Shown: positions 7,903 to 16,250 of the stretch, in pieces | Position numbering within the stretch: position 1 is the first letter of the stretch | Layout of the letters: each line of letters begins with the position of its first letter | Made by a program: the position numbers and the translations under genes | NCBI RefSeq assembly: GCF_022878925.1 | Contig: NZ_CP084628.1 | Span: forward strand, 806,001-870,000 | Source of the DNA: Caballeronia sp. TF1N1 | GTDB lineage: Bacteria > Pseudomonadota > Gammaproteobacteria > Burkholderiales > Burkholderiaceae | Reading direction: 5' to 3' | DNA length: 64,000 nucleotides | Notes under the pieces: generated by a model | Told to the model about the DNA's origin: nothing | Seen by the model: only the letters and a program-made list of their open reading frames with translations | Databases searched by the model: none

Positions 7903-8568
7903 ATGTTCACGGAGTTCGCGAAGACCGTGCTCGTGATCGTCGCGGGCCTTTTTCCGATCATCAATCCGCCCGCGGTCGCACTCGTCGTGCTGAGCATGCT
8001 GCCGCATCTGGCCGATGCCGAACGCAGCGAACTCGCGCGGCGCATCTGCATCAATAGCTTCGCCATCCTGGTCGTGTCGCTGCTGGTCGGTGCTTATGTG
8101 CTCAACTTCTTCGGCATCTCCATTCCGGTGCTGCGCGTGGCGGGCGGTATCGTCGTGGCCATGGCGGGGTGGGGATTGCTCCAGGCGCCCGACGACGACA
8201 CAACGACCGAACCCGCGCCCACGCCGCGTAGCGGTGCTTCGCTGCGCGCCAAGGCGTTCTATCCGCTGACCTTGCCGATCACCGTCGGACCGGGTGCCAT
8301 CGCTGTCGCCATCGCGCTCGGAACCGGGTCGCCGCGTGAAGGGTTGCAGCCGGTGCATCTGATCGGCGTGATCGTCGGTCTCGTGCTCGTGTGCGCGAGC
8401 ATCTACTTGTGCGTGCGCTTTGCCGGGCATCTGGAACGGCTGCTCGGCACGGTCGGCACGCAGGTCGCCATGCGGCTTTTCGCGTTCGTCATCTTCTGCA
8501 TCGGCGTGCAGATTCTCTGGCTCGGGCTCTCCGATCTCATTGCGTCGGTGCGGCTCAGTATCAAATGA
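7903..8568 (+). CDS. MarC family integral membrane protein
   Basis: 221 residues with six hydrophobic spans. The opening FAKTVLVIVAGLFPIINPPA and the internal YPLTLPITVGPGAIAVA near residue 125 are the two inverted-repeat signature loops of the MarC (UPF0056) family. The name comes from the E. coli mar locus, but a role in antibiotic resistance has been disproved; function is uncertain, with amino-acid export suggested for some relatives. The start at 7903 is 6 bases after the upstream stop. Confidence 0.88.
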   Translation: MFTEFAKTVLVIVAGLFPIINPPAVALVVLSMLPHLADAERSELARRICINSFAILVVSLLVGAYVLNFFGISIPVLRVAGGIVVAMAGWGLLQAPDDDTTTEPAPTPRSGASLRAKAFYPLTLPITVGPGAIAVAIALGTGSPREGLQPVHLIGVIVGLVLVCASIYLCVRFAGHLERLLGTVGTQVAMRLFAFVIFCIGVQILWLGLSDLIASVRLSIK

Positions 8569-8625
8569 ATCGTAAACCCTAGGCGACGCGTCTTCGATGC
8601 GAGCGCTAGGATGCGGTTCGATTCA

Positions 8626-8641
8626 ATGGTAGCGATACCAT
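8626..8641. promoter_or_regulatory. LacI-type palindromic operator candidate
   Basis: ATGGTAGCGATACCAT, 16 bases with 6-base perfect arms and a central CpG, the form typical of LacI-family operators (the Xanthomonas xyl-box is similar). It sits 48 bases upstream of the sugar-acid dehydratase gene, where it could control that operon. No LacI repressor gene is in the window. Confidence 0.5.
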
Positions 8642-8688
8642 CGCGCTGAAAGACCGGACGACGAACCGGCCGCTTAAGGAGACACGGT

Positions 8689-10443
8689 TTGACCTCATCC
8701 CGCAAGACGCCCGAACAGTTGCGCAGCCACCGCTGGTACGGCGTGAACGACCTGCGCTCCTTTGGTCACCGTTCGCGCACGGCGCAGATGGGCTATCACT
8801 CGTCCGATTACATGGGCAAGCCGGTCATCGCCATTGTGAATACATGGAGCGAGATCAATTCGTGCCACACGCACTTCAAGCAGCGCGTCGAGGAAGTGAA
8901 GCGCGGCGTCTGGCAGGCGGGCGGCTTTCCCGTCGAAATGCCGGTGATGACGCTCGCCGAGCCGTTCCAGAAGCCGACGACCATGCTCTACCGCAATTTT
9001 CTCGCGATGGAAGTCGAGGAACTGCTGCGGTCATATCCGTTCGATGGCTGCGTGCTCATGGGCGGCTGCGACAAGACCACGCCTGGCCTGCTGATGGGCG
9101 CGATCAGCATGAATCTGCCTTCCATCTTCCTGCCCGCCGGCCCGATGCTGCGCGGCGACTGGAACGGCCGCACGCTCGGCAGCGGGTCGGACACGTGGAA
9201 GTACTGGGCCGAACTGCGCGCGGGCAAAATCACGGAAGACGAGTGGAAGGGCGTGGAGAGCGGCATTGCGCGCTCGCCGGGCCATTGCATGACGATGGGC
9301 ACCGCCTCGACCATGACGAGCGCCGCCGAAGCGCTCGGCCTCACGCTGCCGGGCTTCGCTTCGATCCCCGCGGTGGATTCGCGGCACGCGCAGTTCGCAT
9401 CGCTGACGGGGCAACGCATCGTCGAAATGGTGTGGACCGATCTCAAGCCGCTCGACATCCTCACGCCGAAGTCGTTCGACAACGCCATCACCACCGTGCT
9501 CGCGATGTCCGGCTCGACCAACGCCATCGTGCATCTCGTGGCCATCGCGCGCCGCGCGGGCGTGCCGCTCACGACCGCGCGTTTCGATGAGTTGTCGCGC
9601 ATCACGCCCGTCATCGCGAATTTGCGTCCGGCCGGCAAGTATCTGATGGAGGACTTCTTCTATGCAGGCGGCCTGCGCGCATTGCTCGCGGAACTCGGCG
9701 ATCTAATCGATGGCTCGCAACTAACTGTCAATGCCGCGACCCTCGGCGAAAATATTCAGGGTGCCGAAATTTTCGACGATGACGTCATTCGCCGGCGAAG
9801 CAACCCGCTCGTGCCGAACGATGGCCTCGCCGTGCTAACCGGCAACCTTGCGCCCGATGGCGCCGTCATCAAGCCGGCTGCAATGGAAGCGCATCTGTTG
9901 CGGCATCGCGGCCCGGCGGTCGTGTTCAGGGATTACGCCGACATGGCCGCGCGCATCGACGATGAAGCACTCGACATCACCGCCGATTCCGTGATCGTGC
10001 TGCAGCACGCGGGACCGGTCGGCGCGCCCGGCATGCCGGAGTGGGGCCAGTTGCCGATTCCGCAAAAGCTCCTCAAGCAAGGCGTGCGCGACATGGTACG
10101 CATCTCGGATGCGCGCATGAGCGGCACGAGCTACGGCGCGTGCGTGCTGCACGTGGCGCCGGAATCGTTCGTCGGCGGACCGCTTGCGCTGGTCGAGGAT
10201 GGCGATGTCATCGAACTCGACGTGCACGCGCGCAAGCTTCATCTCGACGTAAGCGACGCGGAACTCGCCGCGCGCAAGGCGGCGTGGGTCAAGCCAAAAC
10301 GCCCGTTCGAGCGCGGCTTTGGCGTGATGCATCAACTGCACGTCACCCAGGCGAACAAGGGTTGCGACTTCGACTTTCTCGAAGAACCCTTGGCCGATGA
10401 CTCTGCTGAAATGAAATCGCACGACGATCCGGAAATTCACTGA
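8689..10443 (+). CDS. IlvD/Edd family dehydratase, probable L-arabinonate dehydratase
   Basis: 584 residues from a TTG start with AAGGAG 8 bases upstream. Sugar-acid dehydratases of this family carry a [2Fe-2S] cluster and remove water from C2-C3 of an aldonate, giving a 2-keto-3-deoxy acid. The cluster ligands are visible at C59 (NSCHTH), C127 (GGCDKTTPG) and C200 ([11 protein letters not shown]), the numbering reported for Rhizobium L-arabinonate dehydratase. The catalytic serine lies in [10 protein letters not shown] near residue 478. A true dihydroxy-acid dehydratase of branched-chain synthesis is less likely given the partner gene, an RraA-like aldolase 4 bases downstream. Related pentonates or hexonates are possible substrates. 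Confidence 0.85.
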   Translation: MTSSRKTPEQLRSHRWYGVNDLRSFGHRSRTAQMGYHSSDYMGKPVIAIVNTWSEINSCHTHFKQRVEEVKRGVWQAGGFPVEMPVMTLAEPFQKPTTMLYRNFLAMEVEELLRSYPFDGCVLMGGCDKTTPGLLMGAISMNLPSIFLPAGPMLRGDWNGRTLGSGSDTWKYWAELRAGKITEDEWKGVESGIARSPGHCMTMGTASTMTSAAEALGLTLPGFASIPAVDSRHAQFASLTGQRIVEMVWTDLKPLDILTPKSFDNAITTVLAMSGSTNAIVHLVAIARRAGVPLTTARFDELSRITPVIANLRPAGKYLMEDFFYAGGLRALLAELGDLIDGSQLTVNAATLGENIQGAEIFDDDVIRRRSNPLVPNDGLAVLTGNLAPDGAVIKPAAMEAHLLRHRGPAVVFRDYADMAARIDDEALDITADSVIVLQHAGPVGAPGMPEWGQLPIPQKLLKQGVRDMVRISDARMSGTSYGACVLHVAPESFVGGPLALVEDGDVIELDVHARKLHLDVSDAELAARKAAWVKPKRPFERGFGVMHQLHVTQANKGCDFDFLEEPLADDSAEMKSHDDPEIH

Positions 10444-10447
10444 CACC

Positions 10448-11182
10448 ATGCCCATTCAAGACATCGGCGTCGCCGACGAAACCATCGAGCAACTGCGCCA
10501 CGTCAGCACCGCGACGCTCACCACGCAGCTTTTCAAGCGCGGCTTGCGCAACGTGTTTCTGCAAGGCGTCGCGCCGCTCGTCAAGCCCGCTAATGGCGCG
10601 CCGAACCTCGTCGGCCCCGCGTTCACGTTGCGCAACATTCCGGCGCGTGAGGATATCGATCACGTCGGCGTGTTTCAGGACCCCGATCATCCGCAGCGCA
10701 AGGCCGTCGAAACGGCGCCGCCTGGCAGCGTGCTCGTGCAGGATTGCCGCGGCGATCGCACGGTGGCGTCGACGGGATCGATATTGACCACGCGTCTCAA
10801 GGTGCGCGGCGTCGCGGGCATGGTCTCGGACGGTTGCGTGCGCGACAGCGGCACGATAGGCGATATCGGCTTGCCGTTGTTCTGCGCGGGCGCGAGCGCG
10901 CCGCTCAATCTCGCGAAGCATCACGCGGTCGATATGAACGTGCCGATTGCATGCGGCGGCGTGGCGGTGTATCCAGGCGATATCGTCGTCGGCGACGTGG
11001 ATGGCGTCGTCATCGTGCCGCGTCACATGGCGTCCGAGGTCGCAAGGGACGCGGCCGAGCAGGAGCTGCTGGAAGAGTTCATCGCGAAGCGCGTGGCGGA
11101 CGGCGCGATCTTGCGCGGCACGTATCCGCCGAACGAAGAAACGCTCGTCGCCTACGCGCAATGGCGCAAGACACGCGGCTGA
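10448..11182 (+). CDS. RraA-like aldolase (HMG/CHA aldolase family)
   Basis: 244 residues. The core motif DCRGDRTVASTGSIL followed by VRGVAGMVSDGCVRDSGTI (residues ~95-140) is the active-site region of RraA-like class II aldolases, with the metal-binding Asp in the D-G-x-x-R-D element. Many entries are named 'ribonuclease activity regulator RraA', but this ~245-residue branch is better viewed as a metal-dependent pyruvate aldolase. Being 4 bases after the dehydratase it is cotranscribed and is a good candidate to cleave the 2-keto-3-deoxy acid product. That pathway role is inference. It ends 3 bases from convergent nudC. Confidence 0.8.
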   Translation: MPIQDIGVADETIEQLRHVSTATLTTQLFKRGLRNVFLQGVAPLVKPANGAPNLVGPAFTLRNIPAREDIDHVGVFQDPDHPQRKAVETAPPGSVLVQDCRGDRTVASTGSILTTRLKVRGVAGMVSDGCVRDSGTIGDIGLPLFCAGASAPLNLAKHHAVDMNVPIACGGVAVYPGDIVVGDVDGVVIVPRHMASEVARDAAEQELLEEFIAKRVADGAILRGTYPPNEETLVAYAQWRKTRG

Positions 11183-11185
11183 TTT

Positions 11186-12145
11186 TTATTCTTCCGCGAA
11201 CGCCTTCAGCAAATGATGCGCGATGGCAAACGGCTTCGGCGCGGACAAGCCTTGCGCGTGGGAGCCATCGAGCATCGACGCTACTTCCTCGCGTGAGAAC
11301 CAGCGCGCATCTTCGAGCTCGTTGTAGTCGATCGTGATGTCGGTTTCGACCGCGCGTGCGAAGCAGCCGATCATCAGCGACGATGGAAACGGCCACGGTT
11401 GCGAAGCGTAGTAGCGCACGTCGGCCGAGCGGATGCCCGCTTCCTCCAGCACTTCCCGGTACACCGCATGCTCGAACGTCTCGCCCGGCTCGACGAAGCC
11501 CGCGAGCGCCGAGTACATGCCGGGCGCGAACTGCTTTTGCCGCCCGAGCAGGCAGCGCTCGCCATCGGTGACGAGCATGATGACGACCGGATCGACGCGC
11601 GGAAAATGCTGTGCGTGGCAGTTCGGACAAAGGCGTCGCCAGCCCGCGCCGGCGGCATCCGTGGCGTGGCCGCAGTTCGCGCAGAAGCGGTGCCGCCGAT
11701 GCCAGTCGAGCATCGAACGCGCTTCGCCGAGCGCACTGACGAGCGACGGTTCGACAAGACCTTGCATTGCGATGGGCCGCAACTCCACCGCTTCGACGGG
11801 CGACGCCTCGAGCGCATTCGCAATACTCTCGGCGCTGCCTTCGAGCGCGTGCGCGAAGAGCGCGCGGCCATCCGCTTCGCGACCGAGCAGCACGGTTTGC
11901 AGCGGCGCGCCGAATTTCGCGGCTTCGTCTGCATCGAACAAAGGATCGTGACCGTGCGCGCGCTTGAAGAGCGGCACATCGTTCACGAAGAGCAGAAAGC
12001 GCGTGGACGTCTGATCGCGCAGACCGGCGACGAAGCTGTCGTCGTCGCGCTTTTCGGAGACGCGGTCGAGCGGAGCAAGCGTGAAACCGATGGCGTGGGG
12101 CGGCGTGGGCATGGTGTTTTTATCGATGAGCGGGATGCGTGTCAT
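11186..12145 (-). CDS. nudC: NADH pyrophosphatase NudC
   Basis: 319 residues. The order is an N-terminal NUDIX-like domain, a zinc ribbon with CANCGHAT and CPNCHAQHFPR (residues ~165-190), then the catalytic Nudix domain. The Nudix box starts GFVEPGETFEHAV and ends REVLEEAGI, with the G-x5-E-x7-REUxEExGU spacing. The family-specific SQPWPFPSSL motif, which separates NAD(H) diphosphatases from other Nudix enzymes, follows it. NudC splits NAD(H) into NMN(H) and AMP and removes NAD caps from RNA. The ATG at 12145 lacks a clear ribosome site; an ATG at 12112 is an alternative start. Confidence 0.93.
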   Translation of the reverse strand: MTRIPLIDKNTMPTPPHAIGFTLAPLDRVSEKRDDDSFVAGLRDQTSTRFLLFVNDVPLFKRAHGHDPLFDADEAAKFGAPLQTVLLGREADGRALFAHALEGSAESIANALEASPVEAVELRPIAMQGLVEPSLVSALGEARSMLDWHRRHRFCANCGHATDAAGAGWRRLCPNCHAQHFPRVDPVVIMLVTDGERCLLGRQKQFAPGMYSALAGFVEPGETFEHAVYREVLEEAGIRSADVRYYASQPWPFPSSLMIGCFARAVETDITIDYNELEDARWFSREEVASMLDGSHAQGLSAPKPFAIAHHLLKAFAEE

Positions 12146-12327
12146 CCGCGCGGACTGGGGATATTCGTTCAGTCGGACATCGTAGCGAAGTTGGCGGGTT
12201 CTTGCTGATGGGCAATTGCTTGACGGCAGGCTTACAGTTATCGCGCGGTTTTAGGATTTATCCCGTGGCGGCCGCCAAGCCCAGACTCCTAGAGTTCAGC
12301 TCCAACTCAACTAAAAGGGGAAGACTC

Positions 12328-12660
12328 ATGGAGCCGAACATATCCGTGTCGATCGACGAGAAAGGGCAGCCCGTCATCACGCACGGCATGCCGCTTGCCG
12401 ATTACTGCGTGCAGCGCGCGCAGACGTTGCGCGCGATGGTCCAGGTGGTATGCGGCGCGAAGCGGCCAGGAGAGGACGCGGGCGTCGTGTCCGCCGCGCT
12501 CATCAAGCCTTTGATGCAGTTGATCCGCACTCAGGTCGACGAGCTCGAACCGCTTTTCAGGGCGCTCGATCAGCGCGCGTACGAGAAGGGTTTCGATGAC
12601 GGCAAGGAAGTCGGTTACCCCAGGCGCGCGCTGGTGGAACTGGACAAACAGAAGGTCTAG
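12328..12660 (+). CDS. Conserved small protein of unknown function
   Basis: 110 residues beginning MEPNISVSIDEKGQPVITHG, with AAAAGGGG 7 bases before the ATG. It is soluble and largely helical (YCVQRAQTLRAMVQVVCG; AALIKPLMQLIRTQVDELEP), ending in a charged tail. No motif or family is recognised. A 182-base spacer separates it from divergent nudC, so it has its own promoter. It ends 27 bases from the convergent response-regulator gene across a perfect hairpin. Confidence 0.65.
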   Translation: MEPNISVSIDEKGQPVITHGMPLADYCVQRAQTLRAMVQVVCGAKRPGEDAGVVSAALIKPLMQLIRTQVDELEPLFRALDQRAYEKGFDDGKEVGYPRRALVELDKQKV

Positions 12661-12666
12661 CAATGG

Positions 12667-12686
12667 CGCGGGGCACGCGCCCCGCG
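12667..12686. terminator. Perfect GC hairpin between convergent genes
   Basis: CGCGGGGC (12667-12674), loop ACGC, GCCCCGCG (12679-12686): an 8-bp perfect stem filling the 27-base gap between two convergent stops. It lacks a T-run, so it may pause or block transcription from both sides rather than act as a classical terminator. Confidence 0.5.
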
Positions 12687-12687
12687 T

Positions 12688-13185
12688 TCAACTTGCGACT
12701 GTTTTCACGGACACGCGCACGTCGCGATACGACGGATTGATATCGAAGCTGCGCGCGGTGTTGCAGTACGCCGCTATACGGCGGGAAACAATGCCCGTTG
12801 CCCCTGACAACGCGCGCTGACAAACGCGCTCCATTTCGCGCATCTCGTCGCACTTGCTGACGATACCCGCCGCGCCCGCCTCTTGCATCGCGAAGAGCGT
12901 ATTCGGCTCGGTTTCCTGCGTAAAGGCAACCACGGGAACATCGGGGAAACGCTCGCGCACCATGCGCAGCAGCGGAAACTCGCCGCCTGGCGCGCCTTCG
13001 AACGCACAATCCATCACGATGAGATCGCCGCCCGTCCTTTCGAGCTTCGTGAACAACTGCGCGGCGTTGCGCGCCGTTGCCGCCACCCGATAACGCCCGC
13101 GCGCCTCGAACCAGCTTTGCAGGCCCAACAGCACGACGGGCTGGTCGTCCGCTATCACAATATTTATCTTATAGATGGGCGTCAT
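12688..13185 (-). CDS. Receiver-only response regulator (NarL/FixJ-like receiver, no HTH)
   Basis: 165 residues. A receiver domain is evident: acidic pair D13-D14 (IVIADDQP), phosphoacceptor D59 (LIVMDCAF), the conserved Thr region VVAFTQE and the lysine in GIVSKCDE. The sequence is closest to NarL/LuxR-type receivers, but the DNA-binding helix-turn-helix that should follow is missing. After the receiver there are only ~40 residues, ending SYRDVRVSVKTVAS, and the next gene's end lies 27 bases away, so no frameshifted remnant fits. It may act by protein contact or be a decayed regulator. No kinase is adjacent. Confidence 0.75.
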   Translation of the reverse strand: MTPIYKINIVIADDQPVVLLGLQSWFEARGRYRVAATARNAAQLFTKLERTGGDLIVMDCAFEGAPGGEFPLLRMVRERFPDVPVVAFTQETEPNTLFAMQEAGAAGIVSKCDEMREMERVCQRALSGATGIVSRRIAAYCNTARSFDINPSYRDVRVSVKTVAS

Positions 13186-13386
13186 GCAGATTTTCGCGGG
13201 TTTCGCTGGTGCTTCGGGTCTCGCACCTTAACAAAGGACGGCACGTCAGCGCTGCATCGCACAACAAAATTTTTTTAATTCCGCATGATCCGCTGTCGAT
13301 TTTTAACGTGGCCGCGCGTCGTGCAGATAAGGGCCAAAGTCGCGACGGTTTTTTGCTTCTTTCGGCTTATTACAGGAGGTTTATCG

Positions 13387-14046
13387 ATGAGTCTGATTCT
13401 GTACGCGCATCCGTTTTCCTCGTATTGTCAGAAGGTGCTGACCGCGCTGTACGAGAACGCGACGCCGTTCGAATGGCGCGCGCTTTCGCCGCAAACGCCC
13501 GAGGCGATGCGGGAACTGACGGAGTTGTGGCCGATAAAGCGCTTTCCCGTGCTCGTCGACAACGGCCGTTCCGTGATCGAGGCGAGCGTGATCATCGAGT
13601 ATCTCGGGTTGTTCCATCCCGGCCCGGTGCGCTTGATTCCGGAAGATCCGCGCGCCGCGCTGGAAGTGCGTTTTCTCGACCGCTTCTTTGATAACTACGT
13701 GTCCACGCCGCAGCAGAAAATCGTGTTCGATTGCATGCGCGCGGATGGCGAGCACGACCCGCACGGTGTCGCGGATGCCCGCGCGATGCTCGACACGTCC
13801 TACGCCTGGCTCGACCGCCTGATGGCCAAACGCGAATGGGCGGCGGGCGATGCCTTCACTCTCGCCGATTGCGGCGCGGCGCCGTTTCTGTTTTACGCGG
13901 ACTGGACGCATCGCATCGATGAGCGGTACGCGAACGTCATCGCGTATCGAAAGCGTCTGCTAGCGCGGCCTTCGTTCGCGCGTGCGGTGGATGAAGCGCG
14001 GCCGTATCGCGCGTTCTTTCCGCCGGGCGCGCCGGATCGCGATTAA
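13387..14046 (+). CDS. Glutathione S-transferase family protein
   Basis: 219 residues, the normal GST length. The N-terminal thioredoxin-like domain contains FSSYCQKVLTALYE (active-site Ser/Cys region) and the KRFPVLVDNGRSVIEASVII stretch, with the cis-proline and the glutathione-binding E-S/A motif. The C-terminal helical domain contains GDAFTLADCGAAPFLFY with the conserved N-cap/hydrophobic-staple Asp. AGGAGGT lies 7 bases before the ATG at 13387, which fixes the start. It is cotranscribed with the DUF899 gene 23 bases downstream; detoxification or stress response is likely, with the substrate unknown. Confidence 0.9.
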   Translation: MSLILYAHPFSSYCQKVLTALYENATPFEWRALSPQTPEAMRELTELWPIKRFPVLVDNGRSVIEASVIIEYLGLFHPGPVRLIPEDPRAALEVRFLDRFFDNYVSTPQQKIVFDCMRADGEHDPHGVADARAMLDTSYAWLDRLMAKREWAAGDAFTLADCGAAPFLFYADWTHRIDERYANVIAYRKRLLARPSFARAVDEARPYRAFFPPGAPDRD

Positions 14047-14069
14047 GCCTTCATGACAGGAGACGAAAC

Positions 14070-14780
14070 ATGAATACGCTCGTTCCCGCAGCAGAACTGG
14101 CCCAACGCGCCACCATGACTTTTCCGAACGAAAGCGCGGAGTATCGGCAGGCGCGTATTGCGTTGCTTGCCGAGGAAATCGAATTGAGGCGACATATCGA
14201 GCGGGTTGCGGAGATGCGGCGCGCGCTGCCGCCTGGCGGTATCGTCAAGGGCGATTATCACTTCGATGGCGAGCGCGGCGCGGTCGATATCGACGGGCTC
14301 TTCGGCGACAAGAACACGCTCGTCACGTATAGCTACATGTTCGGGCCGGAGCGCAAGCGGCCGTGCCCGATGTGTACGTCGCTGATATCGGCGTGGGAAG
14401 GGGAGGCGGCGGACATTGGACAGCGCGTGGCGCTGGCGGTCATCGCGCGCTCGCCGCTCGAACGGCTGGTCGCGTTCAAGCAAGAGCGCGGCTGGCGCGA
14501 TCTTGCCTTGTTCTCGGATACGAATGGCAATTTCAGCCGCGATTATCACGGCGTTTCGAAAGACGGCGGCGACGAACCGGCCATCAATGTCTTCACGCGG
14601 CGCGACGGCGTGATTCGCCATTTCTGGAGCGGCGAGATGGATTTCGCCACGGCCGATCCCGGCGAGGACCCGCGCGGCGCGCCCGATCCAATGCCGCTCT
14701 GGACCGTGCTCGACATGACGCCGGAAGGGCGCGGAACGGACTGGTATCCGAAGCTGGAGTATGGGGCGAAGAGTAAGTAA
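14070..14780 (+). CDS. DUF899 thioredoxin-like family protein
   Basis: 236 residues. The DUF899 layout is visible: a helical N-terminus (YRQARIALLAEEIELRRHIE), the DGLFGDKNTLVTYSYMFGP block and a thioredoxin-like CPMCTS motif near residue 98, followed by the NFSRDYHG element. The CxxC suggests redox or peroxide-related chemistry, which fits the upstream GST gene, but no reaction has been assigned to the family. The ATG follows AGGAGACGAAAC, a strong ribosome site. It is convergent with the acyltransferase gene. Confidence 0.88.
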   Translation: MNTLVPAAELAQRATMTFPNESAEYRQARIALLAEEIELRRHIERVAEMRRALPPGGIVKGDYHFDGERGAVDIDGLFGDKNTLVTYSYMFGPERKRPCPMCTSLISAWEGEAADIGQRVALAVIARSPLERLVAFKQERGWRDLALFSDTNGNFSRDYHGVSKDGGDEPAINVFTRRDGVIRHFWSGEMDFATADPGEDPRGAPDPMPLWTVLDMTPEGRGTDWYPKLEYGAKSK

Positions 14781-14810
14781 GGTGCTTAACGATCGCAATT
14801 GCAAGCACCT
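14780..14810. terminator. Hairpin between convergent genes
   Basis: AGGTGCTT (14780-14787) pairs with AAGCACCT (14803-14810) over a 15-base loop. It lies immediately after the DUF899 stop and 50 bases from the end of the convergent acyltransferase gene. There is no T-run; this is a probable transcription end, moderate confidence. Confidence 0.4.
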
Positions 14811-14859
14811 GCAATTACGCGTCAGCGACACGCCGCACACGGTCAATGGCGCATGCAAA

Positions 14860-15999
14860 CTACTTCGGCCCCTGCGTGCCGAGTGCATCGCCATGCGTCA
14901 TGCCGGCCTGCCGGCTTCTGCCCACCCGCGCCGCGAAGCGATCCTTGATGCGCAGGAACGGCACTTCGACCAGGAAGTAGCTCAAACTCGCGGCGACGAG
15001 CGCACCGATTACGCAGCCCGGAAAGCCGAATGCAACTGGCGAATGCGGATGCATGAATAGCTGCTGCCATAAGTAAAGGCTGAACGAGATCGTGCCGACA
15101 TAAACGAACGGCGCGGTACGCAGCAAGCGCGAGAACCAGAAGCCGTTTTGAGAAACCAGCACGATGATGACGAAGCCGACCATCGCGGCTTCGAGCGTCG
15201 TGCCATAGGTGGCGCGCCATAATCCGCCGAGTTTGTCCTGCACGGGAGGCACGACGAACATCAGAAACGCAATCAGCACGCTGGGAATGACCGAGCCTAA
15301 CGGCAGCGACGCGACCTTTTGCGCGAGACGGTCCTTATTCATCGCGACATAGCAGCCGATGAGAATTGGATCGATACCGGTATGCAGCATCATGCTGAGT
15401 TGCCCGCGAAGGCTCGGCGCCGCAAAATAAGTGGCTATTCTCGCGAGTGGCACGAAGAAGATCAATCCGATGAGTACACGTTGATCGCCGCGCTTCAGGA
15501 TGTAAAAGAGAAGCGGCGGCCAAAACCAGTAAAACTGTTCTTCGAGCGCGAGCGTCCAGAAGTGCCCGAGATACCAGGCGCCTTCGACGTGAGCCGCGTT
15601 CACGTTCGCAAGGCCCGCGACGCCGGCATAGTTCCAGAGATGCAATGCAGCCAAAGCAACCTGCCGATGATCGACATCGACGAGACCGGCAGCCGCTAGC
15701 ATCGACACGATCATGAGATAGATATAAAACGCGGGCCAAATGCGCAGCGCGCGCTTTGCGTAAAACGGCATGAGGCGAATGGTGCCGGTTGCTTGCCACT
15801 CGGCTTGCAGAATGCCTGTAATTAAAAACCCGCTCAGCACGAAGAATATCAGCACGCCGAGCCTGCCATCCGATATCAGGCGCAGCGGCGCATAGACGCC
15901 TTTGAAACCGCCAGCGCTCATATGCTGCGCGTGTCCGATGACGACCATCATCACCGCAATACAGCGCAAGCCTATCAGCTCTTGCACATGCTTCTTCAT
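14860..15999 (-). CDS. Acyltransferase family 3 (OafA-type), exopolysaccharide region
   Basis: 379 residues. It starts KKHVQELIGLRCIAVMMVVI with the catalytic His in the first span region (GHAQHMS) and continues through about ten hydrophobic segments (for example GVLIFFVLSGFLITGIL). This is the acyltransferase-3 layout of inner-membrane O-acetylases that modify surface sugars. AAGGAA lies 5 bases before the ATG. It is divergent from a second acyltransferase and close to bceA-bceK. The known cepacian loci carry three such enzymes (bceO, bceS, bceU); this could be bceO or bceU, but I cannot say which. The last ~20 residues are polar. Confidence 0.85.
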   Translation of the reverse strand: MKKHVQELIGLRCIAVMMVVIGHAQHMSAGGFKGVYAPLRLISDGRLGVLIFFVLSGFLITGILQAEWQATGTIRLMPFYAKRALRIWPAFYIYLMIVSMLAAAGLVDVDHRQVALAALHLWNYAGVAGLANVNAAHVEGAWYLGHFWTLALEEQFYWFWPPLLFYILKRGDQRVLIGLIFFVPLARIATYFAAPSLRGQLSMMLHTGIDPILIGCYVAMNKDRLAQKVASLPLGSVIPSVLIAFLMFVVPPVQDKLGGLWRATYGTTLEAAMVGFVIIVLVSQNGFWFSRLLRTAPFVYVGTISFSLYLWQQLFMHPHSPVAFGFPGCVIGALVAASLSYFLVEVPFLRIKDRFAARVGRSRQAGMTHGDALGTQGPK

Positions 16000-16104
16000 C
16001 GATATTCCTTAAGGAAGTCATGATCGGCGGCTAGTCGTTTAGTCGCACGCGCTCGAGCTCGATGGTCGGTCTAAAAAATTGGCAAGAAATAGCGCGGCTT
16101 GTTA

Positions 16105-16116
16105 GGAAATATTTCC
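16105..16116. promoter_or_regulatory. Perfect palindrome between divergent acyltransferases
   Basis: GGAAATATTTCC, a perfect 12-base palindrome in the AT-rich 251-base spacer between the two divergent acyltransferase genes. Its position suits an operator acting on both promoters. A second one, TTCCTTAAGGAA at 16005-16016, covers the ribosome site of the minus-strand gene. Function is inferred only. Confidence 0.35.
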
Positions 16117-16250
16117 GGTGCACGGTAGCGGCAGCTTTAGCGGCTTCAGCCCAAGGCTCAAGCACACAAGAAAAGTACAAAGGGATTTTTTTATTTTTAT
16201 CCCTTCTATTCTTAAGCTGCCACCTATCTACCAGACAAGATCGTGCAAAG

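Noticed and set aside
7198..8430. 410-residue minus-strand frame across the exported and MarC-type genes
   Set aside because: Low-complexity His/Arg/Asp-rich translation typical of antisense frames; both plus-strand genes have strong family support.
8612..8625. tRNA-like GGTTCGATTC segment
   Set aside because: No acceptor stem, anticodon arm or CCA fits around it; it is simply part of the promoter region.
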